A program made the translations under genes and the position numbers. Positions 54,677 to 63,766 of a stretch of DNA of 64,000 bases are shown in pieces. Source of the stretch: CAWELS01 sp964468205 (GTDB lineage: Bacteria; Acidobacteriota; Terriglobia; Bryobacterales; Bryobacteraceae); assembly GCA_964468205.1 (NCBI GenBank), contig CAYXVG010000003.1:1-64000 (forward strand). The letters run 5' to 3'. How positions within the stretch are numbered: the first letter of the stretch is position 1; each line of letters opens with the position of its first letter. A model generated the notes under the pieces. The model had not been told where the DNA came from, did not search any database, and was given only the letters and a program-made list of their open reading frames with translations.

Positions 54677-55954
54677 ATGATGACTTGGATACGGAAAATT
54701 GCGTTGCTGGCCGCCATCTGCGGCTGCTTGGCGGCGGCGGAGCCGCCCAATATCGTCCTCATCGTGAGCGACGACCATGGTTGGGGGGATTTCGGCTTCA
54801 TGGGCAGCGGGGTGGTGCACACTCCGCACCTCGACCGCCTGGCGGACACCAGCGCGGTCTTTCCCAACGGCTATGTGCCCACCGCCCTGTGCCGCCCCAG
54901 CCTCGCCACTCTGCTCACGGGCCTTTACGGCCACGAGCACAAGATCACCGGAAACGACCCGCCGCCCGGCGTCGACCGCGCGGTGATGCACAAATACCTT
55001 GCCGCCGCGCCGTCCGTGCCGCGCCTTCTCGGCGAAGCGGGATACGCAAGCCTGCAAACGGGGAAGTTCTGGGAAGGGCACTACTCGAACGCCGGCTTCA
55101 CTCACGGGATGACCACCGAAGGCCGGCACGGCGGGCCGGGACTCGTGATTGGGCGCGAGACGATGCAGCCAGTCTATGACTTCATCGCCGGGCATCGCGG
55201 CCGCCCGTTCTTCCTCTGGTACGCGCCGATGATGCCGCACACGCCCCACAATCCGCCGGAGCGCCTCTTGCGGAAATATACTCAGGAAGGCCGCCACGAG
55301 TGGGTGGCCAAGTACTACGCCATGGTCGAGTGGTTCGACGAAACCTGCGGCGGCCTCCTCGCCTATATCGATGCGATGGGGCTCCGCGAGAACACCATCG
55401 TCATCTTTCTCGTGGATAACGGTTGGATCCAGAACACCGAGCGCCAGCCGCACCCGACCGTGCCGGGACGGAACGTGGTGTTCGACCCGAAGTCCAAGGC
55501 GTCGCCATACGACGGCGGATTGCGGACGCCCATCATGATCCGGTGGCCCGGACGGACGCAGGCGGGGCGCTATCTGGATCTGGCGTCGGCGATCGACCTG
55601 GCTCCCACCATTCTCGAAGCGGCGGGGCTCGCAAAGCATCCTCGCATGAGTGGTCTCTCCCTGTTGGACGTCGCCTCCGGACAGGCGCCAAGCCTGGAGC
55701 GCGAGGCCCTTTTCGGAGAGATCTTCCTGCATGACGCCGTGGATTTGGACGTCCCGGCGAAGAACCTGTTCGCCCGCTGGGTCCGGCAAGGCGATTGGAA
55801 GCTCGTCATGCCGGCCGGGGGCGACCCCGAGCTATATAACGTCGTCCGCGATCCGTTTGAAGAACAAGACCGGGCCGGGGCCGAGCAGGAAATCGTGCGC
55901 CGGCTGCTGCAACTGCTCGACGGCTGGTGGGACGGAAAGGCGAACCCGGGTTAG
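54677..55954 (+). CDS. Secreted sulfatase with variant C-x-P-S-L motif
   Basis: Third S1-type sulfatase, 425 residues from ATG 54677, which follows AAAAGGAA and starts a Sec signal (MTWIRKIALLAAICGCLAAA). The metal site NIVLIVSDDHGWGD and later FLVDNGW are present. The sulfatase signature reads CRPSLATLLTG from Cys72: the Arg normally found four residues after the Cys is Leu76. Related Bryobacterales and Planctomycetes proteins carry this variant as far as I recall. Activation by formylglycine formation may therefore differ. The gene is beside the tRNA but reads as core sequence. Confidence 0.86.
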   Translation: MMTWIRKIALLAAICGCLAAAEPPNIVLIVSDDHGWGDFGFMGSGVVHTPHLDRLADTSAVFPNGYVPTALCRPSLATLLTGLYGHEHKITGNDPPPGVDRAVMHKYLAAAPSVPRLLGEAGYASLQTGKFWEGHYSNAGFTHGMTTEGRHGGPGLVIGRETMQPVYDFIAGHRGRPFFLWYAPMMPHTPHNPPERLLRKYTQEGRHEWVAKYYAMVEWFDETCGGLLAYIDAMGLRENTIVIFLVDNGWIQNTERQPHPTVPGRNVVFDPKSKASPYDGGLRTPIMIRWPGRTQAGRYLDLASAIDLAPTILEAAGLAKHPRMSGLSLLDVASGQAPSLEREALFGEIFLHDAVDLDVPAKNLFARWVRQGDWKLVMPAGGDPELYNVVRDPFEEQDRAGAEQEIVRRLLQLLDGWWDGKANPG

Positions 55955-56102
55955 CTCCCAACGGAATCAACGCACTTCTTGTGACGGTGCTCCCGGCGCC
56001 GCCGGCGGGGCAGTGCATCGAACCCCACGCCATCAACTGGTATGGATGCGGCCGGATTCCGTTGCGGACGCCTGCGCCGGACTTGATATGATGCGAGACG
56101 CC

Positions 56103-57947
56103 ATGCGGAACGTACTTCTGATTGCGATTTTGGCCCTGACGCCTGCCGCGGGGCAAATTACGGTGGATACCCCAATGGCTCCGCCCGCCTGGGCGCTTCT
56201 CGAACAAGAGTTGCTGCAAGCGAACTCGGCTGCGTGCGAGCGGTTTTACGGAAAGTATGTGGATTCCCGCGGATACCTCCTGCATACCCCGCGGTGGGGT
56301 ACGCTGGACGGCCCGGATGACGCGGTGGAAACCTTCTTCAATTGGACGTTGCTGCACGCCTTGGGCGGCAGCGACTCGGTGCTGAGGATGTGGAAGCAGG
56401 CGTACGAGGGACATCTGCTGCAGTACAGCGAGATCCGGACGGAAAAAACCGAACTCGCCCGGAACGGCGCTTACTTCAATGAGTTCATCACCCAGTCCGA
56501 CTGGTTCCACACGGCGGAGGGTCTGCGCGCCTTCTTCCTGCAGGGGCTCGGCGATCCGAATGACGAACTGCTGGTGCGGCGGATGAAGCGCTTCACCGGA
56601 CTTTATATGAACGAAGACCCCGAGGCGCCGAACTATGATCCGGAGCATAAAATCATCCGCAGCATTTGGAATGGCGCCTACGGACCAATGCTGCGAAGAG
56701 CCACGGTCTATGACTGGGTCGGCGATCCGGTTCCCGGGCGTTTCCACCTGTTGCACAATCCGGCGCGCGGCTCGGCAATGCTCGATCTCGAAAAGTGGTA
56801 CCCGCGGATGCTCGCTCACTGCACCGAGTATCTCGACAGCGCCGGGGATCAGTTCCTCAACCTCGCGGCCACCCTGCTCCACACCAACGCCTTCATGCTG
56901 ACCGGCGAGGAAAAGTACCGCGATTGGGTGAAGGAATACGTGGGAGCGTGGCGGGACCGAACCAGGGCGAATGGCGGCATGGTTCCCTCCAACATCGGCC
57001 TGGACGGGACTCTGGGCGGAGAACACAACGGCCAATGGTGGAAAGGAACCTACGGCTGGAACTTCACCATCTTCGATGGGGAGTTGCAGGAAGTGGCGCA
57101 CCGGAACTACTTCACGGCCGGGACCTGGCCGGGGTTCGCGAACGCCTTGCTGCTCACCGGAGACCAGGGGTTCGTCGACGTACTGCGCAACCAGTTAGAC
57201 CTGATCTACGCCGAAAAGAAGGTCGAGAACGGGCGGACGTTGCTGCCCCAGATGTACGGCGACCCGCGCGGCTACCGGTTCAACGGCAAACCGGAGTGGT
57301 ATCACTGGACGAACAACCTGCACACCGACCGGCTGATCGAGATCTACCTCTGGTCCATGAACCGGTCGGACCTGGAGCGCGTTCCCGCCGAGGGCTGGAT
57401 CGGTTTCCTGGAAGGGAAGGATCCCGGCTATCCGGAGAAAGCGTTGCAGGCGGAGTTCGAGCGGCTGCGAGGCCGCGTCGAGGCAATGCGCAATGACCCG
57501 ACCACGCCGGGGACCCGCCTCGCCGACTGGCCGCTGCGGGTCACGCCCGCCCAGACCGACGCGCTGACCAACCTGATGCTCGGCGGCTACTTCGCGCGCG
57601 GGCGCATCTGGATGCTGCATAGCCGGGTGCGGTACTTTGATCCCGTCCGCCGCCGCGCCGGAATCCCGCCGGACGTCGGGGCGCTCGTCGAGAAGTTGGC
57701 GGATGATTCGGTGACATTGACGCTGGTGAATACGAATCCCGTGGAGGCCCGCGATGTAATCGTGCAAGCGGGAGCTTATGCGGAGCACGAGTTCACGGGC
57801 GGTCAGGCAGGCGGCGAATCGATCGAGGCGCAAGGCTCCTGGATCTCGGTAAAGCTCGAGCCCGGTTGCGGTGCGCAGTTGAAACTCGCGATGAAACGCT
57901 ATGCCAACGATCCGGCGCTCGCGTTTCCCTGGGACAGGAGCAAGTGA
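56103..57947 (+). CDS. Secreted hypothetical protein, (alpha/alpha)6-barrel-like
   Basis: Secreted protein of 614 residues; signal MRNVLLIAILALTPAAG starts at ATG 56103 (56088 and 56091 are in-frame alternatives). Aromatic-rich helices (FFNWTLLHALGGSDS, EYVGAWRDRTRANGG, YGWNFTIFDGELQEVAHRN) alternate as in the toroidal helical barrels of glycan-degrading lyases and hydrolases. The C-terminal ~90 residues are a beta-rich segment. I do not recognise a named family and see no clear catalytic pair. It is followed at 7 bp by a DUF5060-type glycosidase-like gene, so it is likely part of glycan use. Confidence 0.7.
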   Translation: MRNVLLIAILALTPAAGQITVDTPMAPPAWALLEQELLQANSAACERFYGKYVDSRGYLLHTPRWGTLDGPDDAVETFFNWTLLHALGGSDSVLRMWKQAYEGHLLQYSEIRTEKTELARNGAYFNEFITQSDWFHTAEGLRAFFLQGLGDPNDELLVRRMKRFTGLYMNEDPEAPNYDPEHKIIRSIWNGAYGPMLRRATVYDWVGDPVPGRFHLLHNPARGSAMLDLEKWYPRMLAHCTEYLDSAGDQFLNLAATLLHTNAFMLTGEEKYRDWVKEYVGAWRDRTRANGGMVPSNIGLDGTLGGEHNGQWWKGTYGWNFTIFDGELQEVAHRNYFTAGTWPGFANALLLTGDQGFVDVLRNQLDLIYAEKKVENGRTLLPQMYGDPRGYRFNGKPEWYHWTNNLHTDRLIEIYLWSMNRSDLERVPAEGWIGFLEGKDPGYPEKALQAEFERLRGRVEAMRNDPTTPGTRLADWPLRVTPAQTDALTNLMLGGYFARGRIWMLHSRVRYFDPVRRRAGIPPDVGALVEKLADDSVTLTLVNTNPVEARDVIVQAGAYAEHEFTGGQAGGESIEAQGSWISVKLEPGCGAQLKLAMKRYANDPALAFPWDRSK

Positions 57948-57954
57948 GTTACGG

Positions 57955-59763
57955 ATGAAAACCAATAGAGACAAACTGGTATTGGCCGCGGCTGTTGTTT
58001 GCCTGCTTGCGCCGGGCTGTGGGTTGAGGAGAACGCCCGAGGTTTCGGGAGAGCTGAAAGTGTGGCATGCGGTGACGCTAACCTTCACCGGACCGGAGGC
58101 CTCGGAGACCGCGGAGCCGAACCCGTTCACCGACTACCGGCTGGATGCGCGGTTCCGCGGGCCTGGCGGGCAAGAGTACGTTGTGCCCGGCTTCTACGCG
58201 GCGGATGGAGATGCCGCGGAATCGAGCGCGGAGAGCGGGAACAAGTGGCGGGTCCGCTTCGTTCCGGATGAGCCCGGACGTTGGGAGTTCGATGTCTCTT
58301 TTCTCCATGGGCCGGCAGTGTCGGTGGACCCGGACGCGCCGGCCGAGGAAGTCTATTTCCACGGCGCGGGCGGGGCCATCGATATCGGGGAATCAGACAA
58401 ACGCTTGCCGGACTTCCGGGCTCACGGCATGCTGCGCCATGTCGGCGAGAGGTACCCGAAGTTCGCCGGAAGCGGCCGCTACTTCCTCAAAGGGGGAACC
58501 GACAGTCCGGAGAATTTTCTCGCCTACCATGAGTTCGATGGCACTCGGGACAACGGAGGTAACAAGGTCTTCCCGGATGAATTTCTCCACAAATACGAGC
58601 CGCACATTCCGGATTGGAAAGAAGGCGATCCCATCTGGCAAGGGGGCAAGGGCAAGGGGATCATCGGCGGGTTGAACTACCTCGCTTCCGAGGGGGTAAA
58701 CTCGGTCTATTTCCTCTCCCAGAACGTCAGTGGCGACGGCAATGACGTTTGGCCGTGGACGGCGCCCGAAGAGTTCCTCCGCTATGACGTGAGCAAGCTT
58801 GCCCAGTGGGAGATCGTCTTCACGCACATGGACCGGCTCGGCATCATGCTTCACGTGGTGACTGCCGAAACGGAGAACGACCGGTTGCTGGACGGCGGCG
58901 AACTCGGCGTCGAGCGGAGGCTCTACTACCGCGAACTGATCGCGCGGTTCGGGCACCACTTGGCGGTCATCTGGAACCTCGGCGAGGAGAACCGCAACAC
59001 GGACGCCCAAATAAAGGCGTTTTCGAAATATATCCATGAAATTGACCCCTACGATCATCCGGTGGTGATGCACACAAATGCTACGCCGCAGTGGCACGAA
59101 CGGAAATACGCGCCGTTGCTGGGCTATGAACACTTTGATGGGGCGTCCATGCAGATCCGGGACGACGAGATCGTGCATGCGGCCATCCGGCAGTGGATCC
59201 GGCGCTCCGGAGAGGCCGGACGGCAGTGGATTGTCGCTTTCGACGAGCAGCGCACCGGCGCTGACGGCGTGGAACCCGATTCCGTGGACCCGTGGCACGA
59301 TGACGCCCGCAACGTTCACCTGTGGGCGACGCTCTTCGCTGGAGGCTGGGGTATCGAGTGGTTCTTCGGGTATATGTACGACCACCACGACCTGAATCTG
59401 GAGGATTGGCGCAGCCGCGACAACCTCTGGGATATCACCCGCTGGGCGCTCGAATTCATGCATGCCCACTTGCCGTTTTGGGAAATGGACTGCATGGATG
59501 AATTGACTCCTCGAGACGATGACTACGTGCTGGCGAAGCCCGGCGAAGTCTATGCTGCATACCTTCCCAGCGGCGGGACGGCCAATCTCGACCTCGGCGT
59601 TCAGCCTCAAGAGTACGAAGTGTGGTGGTTCAACCCCCGGCGCGGCGGCGCTGTTTTGGCGGGCAGCGTGAAGACCGTTGCCGGCCCGGGCATGCAATCC
59701 CTCGGGTTCGCCCCCGCTGACCGGGAAGCCGATTGGGTCGTCCTGGTAAAGAAGCCCGAGTAG
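57955..59763 (+). CDS. Lipoprotein with DUF5060 domain and glycosidase-like barrel
   Basis: Exported protein of 602 residues with signal MKTNRDKLVLAAAVVCLLAP and a Cys at residue 22 in LAPGC, a plausible though not perfect lipobox. Residues about 30-140 match the N-terminal DUF5060 beta-sandwich (ELKVWHAVTLTFTGP, YRLDARFRGP, PGRWEFDVSF). A (beta/alpha)8 barrel follows, resembling DUF4038/GH-type enzymes; IWNLGEENRN carries a candidate acid Glu and IVAFDEQRTG a candidate nucleophile region. Last gene of the local plus-strand pair; substrate probably a plant or algal glycan. Confidence 0.8.
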   Translation: MKTNRDKLVLAAAVVCLLAPGCGLRRTPEVSGELKVWHAVTLTFTGPEASETAEPNPFTDYRLDARFRGPGGQEYVVPGFYAADGDAAESSAESGNKWRVRFVPDEPGRWEFDVSFLHGPAVSVDPDAPAEEVYFHGAGGAIDIGESDKRLPDFRAHGMLRHVGERYPKFAGSGRYFLKGGTDSPENFLAYHEFDGTRDNGGNKVFPDEFLHKYEPHIPDWKEGDPIWQGGKGKGIIGGLNYLASEGVNSVYFLSQNVSGDGNDVWPWTAPEEFLRYDVSKLAQWEIVFTHMDRLGIMLHVVTAETENDRLLDGGELGVERRLYYRELIARFGHHLAVIWNLGEENRNTDAQIKAFSKYIHEIDPYDHPVVMHTNATPQWHERKYAPLLGYEHFDGASMQIRDDEIVHAAIRQWIRRSGEAGRQWIVAFDEQRTGADGVEPDSVDPWHDDARNVHLWATLFAGGWGIEWFFGYMYDHHDLNLEDWRSRDNLWDITRWALEFMHAHLPFWEMDCMDELTPRDDDYVLAKPGEVYAAYLPSGGTANLDLGVQPQEYEVWWFNPRRGGAVLAGSVKTVAGPGMQSLGFAPADREADWVVLVKKPE

Positions 59764-59764
59764 C

Positions 59765-59797
59765 GGCGCCCGGACAATACTTGTTTCGCCGGGCGCC
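59765..59797 (+). terminator. Hairpin terminator after the DUF5060 gene
   Basis: GGCGCCCGG and CCGGGCGCC form a perfect 9-bp stem with a 15-base loop, one base after the stop codon region and before a convergent cupin gene. No strong T-run follows, so it may act with Rho or in both directions. Confidence 0.5.
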
Positions 59798-59810
59798 CGG
59801 CGGGGCGCAC

Positions 59811-60182
59811 TTAGATCCAGGGTGTTTCGGTGATCGTGTACTCGCCCCCGGCGTCTCCCGTGTTTCGGGTGCCGGCGGGTTCAAACATAACGATTTCGCA
59901 TTCGCCGGCGGCCACGGGTCTGTGCTCCACTCCGCGGGGCGCCACAAAGAGTTCGCCGGGACCGAGCGTGACCGAGCCGTCGCGCAATTCGATCGTGAGC
60001 CGGCCGCGATGGACGAAGAACAGCTCGTCGGTTTCCGGGTGGGAGTGCCAGACGAACTCTCCCTGCACCTTTGCGATCTTGACGTGGTAATCGTTGACCT
60101 GCGCCACGATGCGGGGAGACCACTGATCCCTCACGAGGCTGAACTTCTCGTCCAGGTTGGCGACGGGCGGCAGAGAGCTCAT
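59811..60182 (-). CDS. Cupin-domain protein
   Basis: Single-domain cupin of 123 residues. The two cupin motifs are clear: WHSHPETDELFFVHRG (HxHxxxxxE) and LFVAPRGVEHRPVA (PxGxxH). Metal-binding residues are all present, so an enzymatic or sugar-sensing role is possible. A GGAGGAAA site precedes the ATG. It follows the M14-like gene at 25 bp on the same strand and converges on the DUF5060 gene. Confidence 0.87.
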   Translation of the reverse strand: MSSLPPVANLDEKFSLVRDQWSPRIVAQVNDYHVKIAKVQGEFVWHSHPETDELFFVHRGRLTIELRDGSVTLGPGELFVAPRGVEHRPVAAGECEIVMFEPAGTRNTGDAGGEYTITETPWI

Positions 60183-60206
60183 GGCTTTCCTCCAGGCGGT
60201 TGAGTA

Positions 60207-61481
60207 TTACCTCCGGCTGGGCCGGGTGACGCGAGTGACCGGTTTTGGGGCGGACCACTCGGCGACAATCATCAGGTCGGCGCCGAACTGGAGCCGGTCG
60301 GCAATCGTAGGCGGACGCCCCAGCTTGAGCGGGGCGGCGATCATCTGCTCCATCAGGAACGCCGCTATGTCGAAGTCCTTGCTGAGGCCCTGCACAACGT
60401 TCATCCGCCCCGGCTTGTCGTCGGAAGTTGAGCGCCTGCTCCTCCTCGGCTCCCGGGTGGCCGAAAACTTAGTAAACGCCCGCAACGTCTTGTAGAGCCG
60501 GTTCAAGGTGTCGAAGTGCAAGGGATGAGCGTCCTCCGGCGGACCGTCGATGTACTCGGAGGTCTCGGTATTGTGCAGCGTCAGGAACAGGTCCAACCGG
60601 TTCCCGGCTTCCAGCCACGAAGCGATAGCTTTGTGCTGGGCGGCGATCTCGGGCATCTTTGCGGGATCGATCGTGTCCCAATTCCGGTTCAGGTCGTAGC
60701 CGTTGGCGTTGAATCGCACCCCGCCCCGGGCCACTCCATCCGGGTCGCAGAGGGGGAAGATCTTGATGATGGCGTTGCGGCGGATCTGGGTCGCCTTCAG
60801 CTCTCTGCCGAGCAGAAACCGGATTGCTCCCTCTCCGGTCCAGGATGTGTCCGTTTCCCAGGCGTGTTGGCGGAACATGAACCAGAGAACCTTCTTTCCC
60901 TCCGGAGGAGATTCGGGATCCGTGATCGTGAGAAGCAACATGTCGCGCCCCTCCACGGTCTTCCCCACCACTTCCTTGGTGAGATAGGGAGAGTCCGCGT
61001 ACCGCTCGATCAGGCGCTCGAGATGCGCGGTCGTGTACGGAGGTATGCGGGCGATCCAGACGGGAAACCGTTCGGGTTTGAAGCGAAGACGAAGTCGCGG
61101 TTCCTCGGGGTCGTATTCGAGCGCGCTGGCCTCGACGTGGCGCCACGCCTTCTGGTCGTAGCTCAAAACGGGCGGAGTCTTGTCGGTGATCGGGCCCTTG
61201 GTGGGTTGGTAATTGTACTCGCCGGCGAGGTCCACGAAGTCGATTGTGACTTCCTCGCCGTCTCCGCCTTCGAGACGGAAGTAGAACCAGGATGCCTGCC
61301 GGTTCCGGCCATCCTGGTCGGTCTCGCCGATGACGGCGCATCGGAGATGGTTCACTCCCGAGGCTTCACACTTGCCGATCGAGCCGGCCTCGAAATCAGC
61401 GGCGGCGGTCAGCTCGGCGTAGGCCGGCGAAAGGCAAACGCCGGCAGCGAATAGGACTCCTGCTGCAATGCGATGGATCAC
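60207..61481 (-). CDS. Exported M14-like carboxypeptidase (cytosolic carboxypeptidase type)
   Basis: Peptidase of 424 residues starting at GTG 61481, which overlaps the preceding stop as GTGA. Signal MIHRIAAGVLFAAGVCLSPAYA is followed by an N-terminal beta-sandwich (about residues 30-155, with FRLEGGDGEEVTIDFVDLAG) and the M14 core: FRQHAWETDTSW holds HxxE zinc ligands, NGYDLNRNWD is the conserved N/R block and LTLHNTETSEY the third His. This layout matches CCP/M14B-type carboxypeptidases, including the N-terminal domain, rather than the first M14 gene. Co-transcribed with the enolase-family gene. Confidence 0.85.
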   Translation of the reverse strand: MIHRIAAGVLFAAGVCLSPAYAELTAAADFEAGSIGKCEASGVNHLRCAVIGETDQDGRNRQASWFYFRLEGGDGEEVTIDFVDLAGEYNYQPTKGPITDKTPPVLSYDQKAWRHVEASALEYDPEEPRLRLRFKPERFPVWIARIPPYTTAHLERLIERYADSPYLTKEVVGKTVEGRDMLLLTITDPESPPEGKKVLWFMFRQHAWETDTSWTGEGAIRFLLGRELKATQIRRNAIIKIFPLCDPDGVARGGVRFNANGYDLNRNWDTIDPAKMPEIAAQHKAIASWLEAGNRLDLFLTLHNTETSEYIDGPPEDAHPLHFDTLNRLYKTLRAFTKFSATREPRRSRRSTSDDKPGRMNVVQGLSKDFDIAAFLMEQMIAAPLKLGRPPTIADRLQFGADLMIVAEWSAPKPVTRVTRPSRR

Positions 61482-62821
61482 TGTTTGATCAGGGTCCCGT
61501 CGCGGCGTCGCACCTCGCCCCAGCCGCCGTTTAGTTCCTTCTTGGATCCGGTCTCGCCGTATCCGAAGGGGTACTTCTTCGCCTCGGCCTCGTTCACTTC
61601 GATGCCCCAGCCGGGTTTTTCGTTGGCCCAAAGGTAGCCGTCTTTCATAACCGGGCAACCCTCGAAGACCTCCTGCGTTGCCTCGCGGAACGCCGAATAC
61701 TCCTGGACGCCGAAATTCCAGCAGGCGATGCTAAGAGCCACGTTCGCGGCGTGGCCGATGGGAGATACGTCGCCGGGCCCGTGCCAAGCGGTCCGGACAC
61801 CGAAGATCTCGCCCATGGCGGCTACCTTGCGCGCCGGAGTCACCCCGCCCATCTGCGAGACGTGCATGCGCATGTAGTCAATCAGCCGCTCCGAGATCAG
61901 CGGAGTCCACTCGTGCGGACTGTTGAACAACTCGCCCATGGCGATGGGCACGGATGACTGCTGGCGGAGGATGCGGAAGTAGCCGATGTCCTCCGGCGAT
62001 ACGGGATCCTCCAGGAAGAACAGGCGGAACTGCTCAACGTCTTTGCATAGCTGGATGGCCTGGGTAGGGGTGACGCGTTCGTGGACGTCATGGAGCAGCT
62101 CGATTTCATCGCCGAGCTCCCGTCTGACGGCTTCTAACATCGCGAGCAGCCGGCGGATGTAGACAGCGGGCTCGTAGACTGGACCGTCGTGGAGCGCCGG
62201 CACCCGCTTCGAACCAGCGCCGGCTCCGTAGCCGGCCATTCCGGGAACGCCGATCTGGACGCGCACATGCCGGAACCCCATGGCCATGTACCGCTTGGCG
62301 CTTTCAATCACTTCGGAGATTTCGCCGCCGGAGGCATGGCCGTAGCAGTCCGCGGCCTCCCGGCACTTGCCGCCGAGCAACTGGTAGACCGGCATTCCGG
62401 CTTGGCGGCCCTTGATGTCCCAGAGCGCCTGGTCCACGCCGCTCATGGCGTTGTTGAGGACAGGGCCGTTGCGCCAGTAAGAGCTGTTGTACATGGCCTG
62501 CCAGGTGTCGTCGATACGGTCGGCCGGCTTGCCAAGCAGGAACGGCCGCAGATAACGCTCCACCGCCGGCACAACCAGGTCGGCGCGCTGGGTGAAGCAG
62601 GCGCAGCCGTAGCCGTAAAGACCATCCTGGTCCGTGATGATCTTCACGACGGGCAGCCGCAGGCCCTGGGGCGCGGTCTGGATTACCTGCACGTCCTTGA
62701 TCTTCGGCGAGGGCATCGCCCGCGTCGCCCGCGCCACCTGTTCCTGGGCCGCGGCTTCCCGGGCAGTCATGAAGCCGGCAGCCGAGGCGCCGGCGAGTTG
62801 CAGAAGATTTCGACGATTCAT
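61478..62821 (-). CDS. Tat-exported enolase-superfamily dehydratase, mannonate dehydratase (ManD/RspA)-like
   Basis: Enolase-superfamily member of 447 residues with a twin-arginine-like leader (MNRRNLLQLAGASAAGFM). Motifs fit the RspA/ManD group: ELLHDVHERVTP (first metal ligand Asp), FFLEDPVSPED (second ligand Glu), MGELFNSPHEWTP (third Glu), and AWHGPGDVSPIGHAAN with the catalytic His. The YGCACFTQRADLV N-terminal lid also fits. Usually converts D-mannonate to 2-keto-3-deoxygluconate; other sugar acids possible. It begins one base after the ccmD stop. Confidence 0.85.
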   Translation of the reverse strand: MNRRNLLQLAGASAAGFMTAREAAAQEQVARATRAMPSPKIKDVQVIQTAPQGLRLPVVKIITDQDGLYGYGCACFTQRADLVVPAVERYLRPFLLGKPADRIDDTWQAMYNSSYWRNGPVLNNAMSGVDQALWDIKGRQAGMPVYQLLGGKCREAADCYGHASGGEISEVIESAKRYMAMGFRHVRVQIGVPGMAGYGAGAGSKRVPALHDGPVYEPAVYIRRLLAMLEAVRRELGDEIELLHDVHERVTPTQAIQLCKDVEQFRLFFLEDPVSPEDIGYFRILRQQSSVPIAMGELFNSPHEWTPLISERLIDYMRMHVSQMGGVTPARKVAAMGEIFGVRTAWHGPGDVSPIGHAANVALSIACWNFGVQEYSAFREATQEVFEGCPVMKDGYLWANEKPGWGIEVNEAEAKKYPFGYGETGSKKELNGGWGEVRRRDGTLIKQ

Positions 62822-62822
62822 G

Positions 62823-62975
62823 CTATTTCTCCCGTTGTTCGAGCATTCGTTTCAGATTGTCCAATTGCCGTTGCAGCTTGCCCTCGCGAGCGCCGAGGTA
62901 GAGGATGTACCCCGCCAGTATCGCCCAGACGGCAGCGAAGCCGAAAAACATGAAAGTGAAGTTCCGTTCGTCCAT
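62823..62975 (-). CDS. ccmD: Cytochrome c maturation protein CcmD
   Basis: A 50-residue protein with one transmembrane helix (FTFMFFGFAAVWAILAGYILYL) and a basic C-terminal coil (ARE...LQRQLDNLKRMLEQ), the usual CcmD layout. It lies after ccmC and before an unrelated gene. CcmD joins CcmABC to release heme-loaded CcmE. Confidence 0.82.
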   Translation of the reverse strand: MDERNFTFMFFGFAAVWAILAGYILYLGAREGKLQRQLDNLKRMLEQREK

Positions 62976-62984
62976 AGCAGATGC

Positions 62985-63047
62985 TCAAGCCGCGATTGCC
63001 CGCGCGGGAACCCGGATTCCGGGGCATATGAGTTCTCGCGCGTTCAT
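62985..63047 (-). CDS. Possible 20-residue ORF between ccmC and ccmD
   Basis: ATG 63047 follows an ideal AGGAGG site spaced six bases, and the frame reads 20 residues (MNARELICPGIRVPARAIAA) to TGA. The good ribosome site may be a leftover or may drive a tiny peptide that couples translation to ccmD. No similarity known to me. Confidence 0.25.
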   Translation of the reverse strand: MNARELICPGIRVPARAIAA

Positions 63048-63057
63048 GTTCGGCCTC

Positions 63058-63744
63058 CTACAATTCGTGTGTTCTGCGGCGCAGGGCATCGATTTCGCGC
63101 TGCATGCTTTCCTGCCTCAGGCGGATCAAGAGCGCCGCGGCCGCGATGAGGCCCATGGCCAGAAAGTTCCAAAGGAGCATCAGCTCCCAGGTGGGTTCCA
63201 TGTTGCCGCCGCCGGTGCGGAAGCTCAGCACAGCCTGCGGGTGCTGGGTCCGCCACCAGTCGATGGCTTTGTAAGTGATGACGACGCTGGTAAAAGCGAA
63301 GATGCAGAGAACGGCGGAGTTCTTGGCGCGTTCGGTCGGATCCTCGATGGCGCGGCGGAGCATCAGGTAGCCGAGATAGACCAGCAGGGAGATGAAGGCC
63401 CATGTCAGCCGCTGGTCCCAGGTCCACCAGATGCCCCAGATGATGCGAGCCCAGATGGAGCCGGTCGCCAGGCCGATGGCGGTAAAGACCACGCCGATCT
63501 CCACGGCTGAAACGGCGAAGTTGTCGTAGATGGTCTTTCGTTTCCACAGGTACATTCCACTGGACGCGCCGGCCAAGAAAAAGGCCGAAAAGCAGATGAA
63601 CCAGCAGGGAACATGAAAGAAGATGATGCGATAGATGGCTCCCTGCTCGGCTTCGTCAGGGAAGTGGAGCAGAATGACGTTCAAGTTCCGAATCAGTAGC
63701 GCGAGCCCGGCGATCACGAGTCCAAAGATGATCTTTTGACGCAT
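63058..63744 (-). CDS. ccmC: Heme exporter membrane protein CcmC
   Basis: Membrane protein of 228 residues with about six helices and the WWD-type tryptophan-rich motif WGIWWTWD between helices 3 and 4 (about residue 110), as in CcmC, which loads heme on CcmE. A conserved His (FFHVP) early and WELMLLWNFLAM late fit the family. A GGGAGGAT site lies upstream. It starts 22 bases after the ccmB stop, so the ccm genes are one operon. Confidence 0.93.
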   Translation of the reverse strand: MRQKIIFGLVIAGLALLIRNLNVILLHFPDEAEQGAIYRIIFFHVPCWFICFSAFFLAGASSGMYLWKRKTIYDNFAVSAVEIGVVFTAIGLATGSIWARIIWGIWWTWDQRLTWAFISLLVYLGYLMLRRAIEDPTERAKNSAVLCIFAFTSVVITYKAIDWWRTQHPQAVLSFRTGGGNMEPTWELMLLWNFLAMGLIAAAALLIRLRQESMQREIDALRRRTHEL

Positions 63745-63766
63745 TTCTGTTGTCTGATCCTCCCGG

